A stretch of 10,972 bases of DNA from Treponema sp. (lineage in GTDB: Bacteria; Spirochaetota; Spirochaetia; Treponematales; Treponemataceae). Below are positions 5,705 through 10,972 of the stretch, piece by piece. The translations under genes were made by a program, and so were the position numbers. The stretch's first letter is position 1. Each line of letters starts with the position of its first letter. Location of the stretch: assembly GCA_017622055.1 (NCBI GenBank), contig JAGARY010000084.1:1-10972 (forward strand), in the 5' to 3' direction. The notes below the pieces were generated by a model. The model worked only from the letters and a program-made list of their open reading frames with translations. It had not been told where the DNA came from and ran no database searches.

Positions 5705-5803
5705 GATTGCCACGTCGCTCCGCTCCTCGCAATGACGCTCCCACTACGTCACTGCGAGACCTTTAGGTCGTGGCAGTCCATCTCTTTCTCTGAATTCTGA
5801 ATT
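5705..5803. repeat. 99-bp intergenic repeat, copy B
   Basis: Direct copy of 4884-4982, 821 bases away, with two mismatches. Its two hairpin units are at 5705-5737 (+) and 5747-5778 (-). It ends two bases from the tldE stop codon, so it lies immediately downstream of that gene without entering it. The near identity in non-coding DNA suggests recent duplication or homogenisation. Confidence 0.93.
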
Positions 5804-5805
5804 AC

Positions 5806-7023
5806 CTACACTTCCCCTTTTTCCATTTTTATCAAAATACCTTTATCGTTCAACGGTGGCAATGCTTGATATTTTGAAATTCCAATAAGATCTTTTCCAA
5901 ACATATCGAACATATTGCTTTTAATTGTGAACGGAGGAACTCGTCCTAAGATTTTTTCTCCATCTGTAAGTAAGCCTGTGTGAATTGGCATTGTGTATTC
6001 GCCTTTTTCTTTAAAACCGCCACCACTTGCCAAAACTGGAATTATTGCAAGGCGACCGTTTAATAATTCTTTTGCAGTTTTATTTGTTGGCTTAATTGTC
6101 ATTGAACAATTTCCGTTTTTTGGAATATCGTTAAGAGAAATGTTAGCACCGCCTGTGTTTTTTACACGATATTTTTTTGCTGTTTTTTTGTCTGCATATC
6201 CGCGAAGCAATTTTCCGTTTTTTATAAATGTTACTTTATCACCTTTGTTCACAACTCCGTCTCCATCCCAAAAAGCGCCCATCCAAGCATTTTTGTCTGA
6301 AGTATCATGAATAACGGTAAAATCATCTGCAAATAATTTTTGACCGATTTTTCCAGACAAAAGAGAAGTTCCTTTTTTTAGAGATTCTGCATCTAAACAA
6401 TTTCTTAGCAAAGAAGTATAACCATAATATTTGTCGTAAATAATAATTTCTTCTGGAAGTTCAACATTTTTTTCAAAATTTTGCAAATATGCGTCTGCCA
6501 TATCTTTAAATTTTTTCATGCTGAATTTTCGTAAACTAAATGAAAAATATCCGTCACACATTTCTTTGCTATCTACATGCTTAAAAGAAATATCTACAAA
6601 AATGTGAGAATCTTTTGTTGAATAATCCAACCCTTTTTCATTTTTCATAGAAGAAAAATTGATATTTTGAATAAATTCTCCATTAAAAATAAACTGCGGG
6701 TATGTTTTTTTCAAATATGAAAGACCTTTTTTTGCAAAATCCATAACTTCTTTATCTGAATATTCTTTTTTCTGAAGATTTCTGTGACGAACGCCCTCTT
6801 CCAATTCAAATTCATAAGGACGCTTTAATTCCAAGTTTTTTTCTGCTTTTGCAAAACCTTCTTCATCTGTCATTTTCCCTTGCTGATAATGAATTCCCAC
6901 AAATCCGTCTTTATGAACTCTAAATGAATGCGTTTCTTTATTCACTTTATCAAACGAAACAATTTGTGTTTCTTGAATTCCAACTTTAGAGCTACTATAT
7001 TCATTAAATAATTTTTCTTTCAT
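5806..7023 (-). CDS. tldE: TldE/PmbA-like subunit of the TldD-TldE protease
   Basis: A protein of 405 residues, second gene of a two-gene operon. It belongs to the TldD/PmbA (modulator of DNA gyrase) family but lacks the HExxxH zinc motif, as expected for the non-catalytic TldE partner. Family landmarks are LLSGKIGQKLFADDFTVI (about 221-238, matching the SLLxGKLGQ segment), GAFWDGDGVVNKGDKVTFIKNGKLLRGY (249-276), and a C-terminal IPVLASGGGF (327-337). In E. coli the TldD-TldE heterodimer cleaves unfolded or leader peptides in the cytoplasm, including the microcin B17 leader and CcdA. The start is ATG 7023 with AAGGAAAG just upstream. It is 18 bp after the tldD stop. It is somewhat shorter than E. 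coli TldE. Assignment as TldE rests on family resemblance, the missing motif and pairing with TldD. Confidence 0.85.
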   Translation of the reverse strand: MKEKLFNEYSSSKVGIQETQIVSFDKVNKETHSFRVHKDGFVGIHYQQGKMTDEEGFAKAEKNLELKRPYEFELEEGVRHRNLQKKEYSDKEVMDFAKKGLSYLKKTYPQFIFNGEFIQNINFSSMKNEKGLDYSTKDSHIFVDISFKHVDSKEMCDGYFSFSLRKFSMKKFKDMADAYLQNFEKNVELPEEIIIYDKYYGYTSLLRNCLDAESLKKGTSLLSGKIGQKLFADDFTVIHDTSDKNAWMGAFWDGDGVVNKGDKVTFIKNGKLLRGYADKKTAKKYRVKNTGGANISLNDIPKNGNCSMTIKPTNKTAKELLNGRLAIIPVLASGGGFKEKGEYTMPIHTGLLTDGEKILGRVPPFTIKSNMFDMFGKDLIGISKYQALPPLNDKGILIKMEKGEV

Positions 7024-7041
7024 TTCTCTTTCCTTTTTTAA

Positions 7042-8379
7042 TTAGTTGATTGTTAATTTTTTTACTCTGATTGTTGGACCGCCCGTTCCAGCAGGAACGC
7101 TTTGTCCATCTTTTCCACAAGTGCCGCTAAAGAATTCCAAATCATTTCCCACAGCATCAATATCAAACAAAGTTTTAAAAACACTTCCTGTAATAACATT
7201 TACTCGTAAAGGTTCGGCAAGTTTTCCATCTTTTATTTTGTAGCATTTTGCTGGCTGAATTGTAAAAGTTTCTTGTCCGGTTCCGTAATTCCAATCGTAA
7301 ACATAGATTCCATCTTTTACACCTTTTATGATTTCATCTGGATCTTCAGTACCGTTTTCCATGTAAGTATTTGTCATTCGCACTATTGGAGCATAGTTTG
7401 CATTTTGTGCACGAGCATTTCCTGTTGGTTTTTCTTTTAATGTTGCTGCCGATTTTGCATCATGCAATCGTCCAGTTAAAATTCCATCTTTTATTAGATA
7501 CACTTTTTGCTTTTTGTTTCCTTCATCATCGTAAGGACAGTATCCGTGATTAAAAGAATCGCCTTCATCAACAATTGAAACTTTTTCAAAAGCAACTTTT
7601 TTACCCATTGGCCATTCACCTTGCAATGTTTTATCATTAAGCATAAAATCTGCTTCGCTTTTGTGACCAAAACTTTCGTGAGTAAAAACAGATGTTACAC
7701 TTGGAGATAAAACACAAGTATATTCTCCAGGAACAACATCAACTGCATTTTTTGCAAAGTCAAAGCCACGGTCAAATTCTTCAAAAACTTCGTTTTCTCT
7801 ATTCCAAAGTTTATCAAAGTCAAATTCATGTATTTGTTTAAAGATTCCATAAGGAACATCATTTACATTTACTTCATAAGCCACAACTAAATAACAACGC
7901 TGATAATCTTGAATGATTTCTGCGCACTTACTTGAATAAAATGATTTTTCAGCAAAATCATAATCAAATCCAACTCCAAAATTTTTAATCTCTTTAATTG
8001 ATTTTTTTTCACAATTTTTGTAATAAGAACGAACAATGCTTTCTCTGTCTTCTGCAGTTAAATTTCGTAAATCTCTTTTGCCAGTAAAAACTAAAACAGA
8101 ATCTTTACAATCGCCCAAGTTTTTTACAATTGGATTTTTTAAGATTTTTGGATTTGGTTTTGCCAAAGTTGCAAGATTATCAATTTTATCTTGTATATTT
8201 TCTATATCATCAGTTTGACTTGTGTACCACATTTTTCCGTCAAACACGCGAATCATTGCAGTAATTGTTTCTACTTCTGAATTTTTTTCAACTTCTTTGT
8301 TTCTTAATTGAAAACAAGCACTTTTTCTTTTCTCTATACGAACATCTGTATAAAGATTTTCTGGAAAATTATACTTCAC
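7042..8379 (-). CDS. tldD: TldD zinc metalloprotease, catalytic subunit
   Basis: A protein of 445 residues, a little shorter than E. coli TldD. The catalytic motif HESFGH is at 234-239 within VFTHESFGHKSEADF, giving His234, Glu235 and His239. The third zinc ligand is Cys421 in FFSGTCGKDGQSVPAG, which matches the conserved C-terminal GxCGKDGQS of the family. Other landmarks are DEGDSFNHGYCPYDDEG (271-287) and TGNARAQNANYAPIVRMTN (319-337). With TldE it should form a cytoplasmic protease acting on unfolded or flexible peptides, sometimes used in peptide-antibiotic maturation. The start is GTG 8379, supported by AGGAG ahead of it and a promoter upstream. All ligands are present, so it should be active. 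No precursor peptide gene is visible nearby. Confidence 0.93.
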   Translation of the reverse strand: MKYNFPENLYTDVRIEKRKSACFQLRNKEVEKNSEVETITAMIRVFDGKMWYTSQTDDIENIQDKIDNLATLAKPNPKILKNPIVKNLGDCKDSVLVFTGKRDLRNLTAEDRESIVRSYYKNCEKKSIKEIKNFGVGFDYDFAEKSFYSSKCAEIIQDYQRCYLVVAYEVNVNDVPYGIFKQIHEFDFDKLWNRENEVFEEFDRGFDFAKNAVDVVPGEYTCVLSPSVTSVFTHESFGHKSEADFMLNDKTLQGEWPMGKKVAFEKVSIVDEGDSFNHGYCPYDDEGNKKQKVYLIKDGILTGRLHDAKSAATLKEKPTGNARAQNANYAPIVRMTNTYMENGTEDPDEIIKGVKDGIYVYDWNYGTGQETFTIQPAKCYKIKDGKLAEPLRVNVITGSVFKTLFDIDAVGNDLEFFSGTCGKDGQSVPAGTGGPTIRVKKLTIN

Positions 8380-8401
8380 TTTTTTTATCTCCTTTTTTTA
8401 A

Positions 8402-8430
8402 ATTATAACATTCAATTATTACACAGGCAA
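8402..8430 (-). promoter_or_regulatory. Extended -10 promoter for the tldD-tldE operon
   Basis: On the minus strand: TTGCCT (8430-8425, four of six), a 17-bp spacer ending in TGT, then a perfect TATAAT (8407-8402) with the TGn extension. The start point would be near 8395, leaving a short leader with AGGAG before GTG 8379. Confidence 0.75.
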
Positions 8431-8446
8431 TCGGGAATTTATTCGA

Positions 8447-8475
8447 TAGACAAATTTAGATTCATAAACTAGTAT
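8447..8475 (+). promoter_or_regulatory. Promoter for the xylanase gene
   Basis: TAGACA (8447-8452, five of six), a 17-bp spacer, then TAGTAT (8470-8475, four of six). AAGGA at 8496-8500 gives a good ribosome site six bases before ATG 8507. It stands back to back with the tldD promoter, whose -35 lies 16 bases away, so a regulator binding between them could affect both. Confidence 0.55.
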
Positions 8476-8506
8476 AGAATTTACAAAACTATTTTAAGGA
8501 AAATTT

Positions 8507-10354
8507 ATGAGAAAACTTAAGAAAATTGGATTATTATTTTTGTTTTCAGCTTTAATTTTTGGGTGTGACATCAATATAAATCAACCTGAAGATGAACAAC
8601 AGATTGAAAATCCCACAGACAATGATTTAACAACAGAAAATACTCCCGAAGATTCAGATGATAAAACAGAATCTGATAATTCAGATGAAACTCAACCAGA
8701 TAATTCTACAGAGCCAGAAAATATTACAACTATCAAAGGCTCGGAATTAGACAGTAATGCTTGGTATTTTAAAAGTTATGATTTATCTGAATATGCTAAT
8801 CAAACAGTGCAAATTGAACTTTCTTGTAAAATAAAAACTTCAAGTTCAAATAAAATTCATTTAATGTGGCAAATTAATAACTCTGAATATCCTATAGTAG
8901 CCCAAGCAGATGTTGGTTCAGAATGGATTGAACTAAAGGAAACTAAAGAAGTTTCTATAGCAAAAGGAAATCAACTTTATCTTTCAACTTATCAAATTAA
9001 TTTTTCCAATTTAACTATTTATATTAAAGACTTTTCATATAAAGTTACTGCATTAGATTCATCTGACAACAACACAGATGACGTTATTACAAATAAAACC
9101 AATTGGCTTTCAGATTCTACCCCATCATTAAAAGAAACATACAAAGACATTTTTGATTCCTTTGGACTTGCCTGTGAATATGGAACCTTCGGAACTGGTT
9201 GGGGAACTCCTGTTGAATTATATTACGACGAAGTTCAAAATGGACTAAAAAAACATGTCGATTCAATAACTCTTGGAAACGAACTCAAACCACAATTTAT
9301 GCTTTGTTGGTGGGATAAAGGAGACGGAGCAAAAGAAAGTATGACTTCATTTACTGCATCAAATGGTCAAATAATTCAAGTTCCAGAAACAATTCAAGGG
9401 TTATCTAGATTAAATGATATTCTTACAATTCTAAAAAAGAACAACTTAAAAATGCGTGGTCATGTTTTAACTTGGCATTCTCAAACACCAGATGATTTTT
9501 TTGCAGAAGGATATTCTGCAAAATACAATGGCAAATTAATTTCAAATCCTGTTAGCAAGGAAGTTATGACAGCCCGTCACGAATGGTACATAAAAACTAT
9601 TTTAGAATACGTAAATGATTGGGAAGCAAAAAATGGATATGGAACAGGCAACCACATCATTTGGACTTGGGATGTTGTAAACGAAGCAATTGCAGATGAT
9701 GCTACAACAACAGCTTATTTGCGAGGTTCTACATCAGGAACAAAAGATAAAACACCTGCTGATGGAGGTTCAAGATGGTATCAAATTTACCAAAGCGATG
9801 AATTTATTGTAAATGCATTCAGATTTGCCAACGCCTATGCACCTGCAGATGTTCCTTTGGCATACAATGACTACAATGAATATATGGATTATGAAAAAGG
9901 ATGGAAAACAACTGGCATTCTGAACTTAATTGAAAGCATAAAAAAAGGCGAAGCACAAACAATAAATGGAAAATCTGTTGCACCAAGAATTGACGTAATG
10001 GGAATGCAATCGCATGTTAATCCTGATTGGCCTGGAGTTTCTGGATATGAAAACGCATTAAAAAGATATTTGGCCGCTGGTGTTGATGTTCACGTTTCAG
10101 AATTTGATATAGCAGCAACTTCTACTGGCAGTGCAAAATCAGCATATTCAGATTATTTCAAAATGCTCAAAAAATACGGAAAGAATTATTCTGGAACAAA
10201 CAAAATAACAAATGTTACTATTTGGGGGCTAAATAATGAAAACTCATGGATTAGTAATGATGGAACTCAGTATCCTTTGTTATTCAACAAAATAAATAAC
10301 GAATACATTCCAAACGATTCTTTTGATGCCGTAATTGAAGCAGCTCAAAACTAA
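8507..10354 (+). CDS. GH10 endo-1,4-beta-xylanase, lipoprotein with a carbohydrate-binding-like module
   Basis: A protein of 615 residues that hydrolyses internal beta-1,4 bonds of xylan. Residues 1-19 are a signal peptide ending LIFGC, with Cys20 as probable lipid anchor. Residues 21-72 are an acidic, Asn/Asp/Glu/Thr-rich linker. Residues 73-182 form a beta-rich module resembling CBM4/9/22 xylan-binding domains (WYFKSYDLSEYANQTVQIEL). Residues 205-612 are the GH10 barrel. Catalytic acid/base is Glu393 in TWDVVNEA and nucleophile is Glu532 in VHVSEFDI. Supporting motifs are MRGHVLTWHSQTP (316-328) and GMQSHVNPDWPG (499-510). Cell-surface tethering by Cys20 is inferred; the outer leaflet is likely in a spirochaete. 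It has its own promoter and appears monocistronic. Confidence 0.96.
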   Translation: MRKLKKIGLLFLFSALIFGCDININQPEDEQQIENPTDNDLTTENTPEDSDDKTESDNSDETQPDNSTEPENITTIKGSELDSNAWYFKSYDLSEYANQTVQIELSCKIKTSSSNKIHLMWQINNSEYPIVAQADVGSEWIELKETKEVSIAKGNQLYLSTYQINFSNLTIYIKDFSYKVTALDSSDNNTDDVITNKTNWLSDSTPSLKETYKDIFDSFGLACEYGTFGTGWGTPVELYYDEVQNGLKKHVDSITLGNELKPQFMLCWWDKGDGAKESMTSFTASNGQIIQVPETIQGLSRLNDILTILKKNNLKMRGHVLTWHSQTPDDFFAEGYSAKYNGKLISNPVSKEVMTARHEWYIKTILEYVNDWEAKNGYGTGNHIIWTWDVVNEAIADDATTTAYLRGSTSGTKDKTPADGGSRWYQIYQSDEFIVNAFRFANAYAPADVPLAYNDYNEYMDYEKGWKTTGILNLIESIKKGEAQTINGKSVAPRIDVMGMQSHVNPDWPGVSGYENALKRYLAAGVDVHVSEFDIAATSTGSAKSAYSDYFKMLKKYGKNYSGTNKITNVTIWGLNNENSWISNDGTQYPLLFNKINNEYIPNDSFDAVIEAAQN

Positions 10355-10361
10355 AAAACAG

Positions 10362-10384
10362 ATTCCCGCATCAAGTGCGGGAAT
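10362..10384 (-). terminator. Perfect hairpin, probable minus-strand terminator or short palindromic repeat
   Basis: ATTCCCGCA (10362-10370) pairs perfectly with TGCGGGAAT (10376-10384) across a 5-nt loop. On the minus strand a TTTTTT run (10359-10354) follows after three bases, which suits termination of the small lipoprotein gene. On the + strand there is no T run after it. Its ends (GATT before, AATGAC after) also match the 99-bp repeat units. Confidence 0.6.
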
Positions 10385-10447
10385 GACACAGGAACAATTA
10401 CAGAACTTTTGTGTTGTACGATAATTATACTTTACAATAATTAAATC

Positions 10448-10804
10448 TTATAGTAAAAACTCGTTAAACCAAATATTTGATCCTAAATATGTAAAAAAAT
10501 ATCGTGCAACTTCCTTTTCATCATTAATAAAATAAAAATATATCCAAGTAGCACCATCTGAATAATTTTCCTTTTTTATAATCATCTTTGTAAAAGAATC
10601 ATCTCCGTATTGCCCTTCTACATCATATTCTCCAAAAGAAAATCCACTTTGAACCAATGTATTATACACAGTTAATATTCGTGTATTTTTTTTAAAAACA
10701 TATTCTGTTTCAGTTTGGTATAAACTTGCATCTGTATCAAAAATATTTGGTTCGGCACATCCAAAAAACGCAATACAAAAAATCAAAAATAAATACTTCT
10801 TCAT
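10448..10804 (-). CDS. Small predicted lipoprotein, function unknown
   Basis: A protein of 118 residues. Residues 1-15 are a short hydrophobic signal (KKYLFLIFCIAFFGC) and Cys16 is the probable lipidation site, with the same FGC lipobox as the xylanase. The mature part is rich in aromatic and acidic residues (SGFSFGEYDVEGQYGDDSF, then ATWIYFYFINDEKEVARYFFTYLGSN) and looks beta-rich, perhaps a small sandwich or cystatin-like fold. I do not recognise a family. The start is ATG 10804, with AGGA about six bases upstream and a TATAAT at 10824-10819. That box is close enough that the transcript would begin inside or next to the ribosome site, so the real promoter is uncertain. Confidence 0.75.
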   Translation of the reverse strand: MKKYLFLIFCIAFFGCAEPNIFDTDASLYQTETEYVFKKNTRILTVYNTLVQSGFSFGEYDVEGQYGDDSFTKMIIKKENYSDGATWIYFYFINDEKEVARYFFTYLGSNIWFNEFLL

Positions 10805-10880
10805 ATTATTCCTAAAAAATTATACTATTAATATAAAAATAAATGTGAGTTCTGTAAATAATAAATTACAAAATGAAAAA

Positions 10881-10972
10881 ATGTTTTATTGGTATGGAAT
10901 TATATTAAGTAATATGGAATACTGTATTGCAAGAGTAGGAGATACACCTCAAATATTTGAAAAAGTTAGTAA
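10881..10972 (+). CDS. Start of an unidentified ORF running off the window
   Basis: From ATG 10881 the frame is open for 30 codons to the window edge (MFYWYGIILSNMEYCIARVG, then DTPQIFEKVS). There is no clear ribosome site. The frame is also open upstream with a GTG at 10845, so the start is uncertain. It is divergent from the small lipoprotein gene. No family is recognisable from so little sequence, and a chance frame cannot be excluded. Confidence 0.35.
   Translation, partial: MFYWYGIILSNMEYCIARVGDTPQIFEKVS

Noticed and set aside
5532..5800. Frames of 70 and 87 codons over the repeat mosaic and copy B
   Set aside because: They are translations of palindromic repeats, overlap the acetyltransferase start, and have no ribosome site or protein-like composition. 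They are not a RiPP precursor for TldDE.
4884..5803. Integron attC-like recombination sites flanking the acetyltransferase gene
   Set aside because: The repeats have two hairpins but I see no RYYYAAC/GTTRRRY core boxes in the right places, and no integrase is present in the window.
4884..5803. CRISPR array
   Set aside because: Only two repeat copies, 99 bp long and 821 bp apart with a gene between; no spacer series.
10819..10824. TATAAT (minus strand) as the firm promoter of the small lipoprotein gene
   Set aside because: The predicted start would fall within the AGGA ribosome site and no -35 is recognisable, so it is mentioned in the gene entry but not called.

Overview
The window is AT-rich and gene-dense. 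It looks like chromosome from a spirochaete, most likely a gut or rumen Treponema. The pointers are several secreted proteins with loose, spirochaete-style lipoboxes (FGC, LNC), a lipid-anchored GH10 xylanase, very AT-biased codon choice, and GC-rich palindromic repeats confined to intergenic gaps. The organism is inferred; there is no rRNA or tRNA here to confirm it.

Layout on the left: the window opens inside a large surface-type protein with degenerate InlB/Listeria-Bacteroides beta-grasp repeats (to 1061), closed by a strong intrinsic terminator. A GC-rich, hairpin-filled gap (about 1136-1320) follows. Next come a lipid-anchored right-handed beta-helix protein (1340-2647), an XRE-type antitoxin with a VapC/PIN toxin overlapping by 4 nt (2727-3640), and the manganese exporter MntP (3699-4286). 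All are on the + strand.

Centre: the minus strand carries two GNAT acetyltransferases (4283-4834 and 4928-5542) and the TldD/TldE metalloprotease pair (8379 to 5806). A 99-bp repeat occurs twice in direct orientation (4884-4982 and 5705-5803, 97 of 99 bases identical) and brackets the second acetyltransferase gene. One copy supplies that gene's last 18 codons. Each copy is built from two inverted REP-like hairpins whose paired bases covary.

Right: divergent from tldD, with well-formed promoters back to back, is a GH10 endo-xylanase lipoprotein with an acidic linker and a probable carbohydrate-binding module (8507-10354). Beyond it are a minus-strand small lipoprotein (10448-10804) and the first codons of an unidentified + strand ORF running off the window.

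How the genes fit together: the xylanase and perhaps the beta-helix protein fit a fibre-degrading surface lifestyle. VapBC is a self-contained toxin-antitoxin module. MntP, the acetyltransferases and TldDE are housekeeping or accessory functions with no evident common pathway. I see no convincing new multi-gene system. The most unusual content is the repeat architecture around the 4928-5542 gene, the apparently leaderless promoters at 1340 and 2727, and the hybrid antitoxin.
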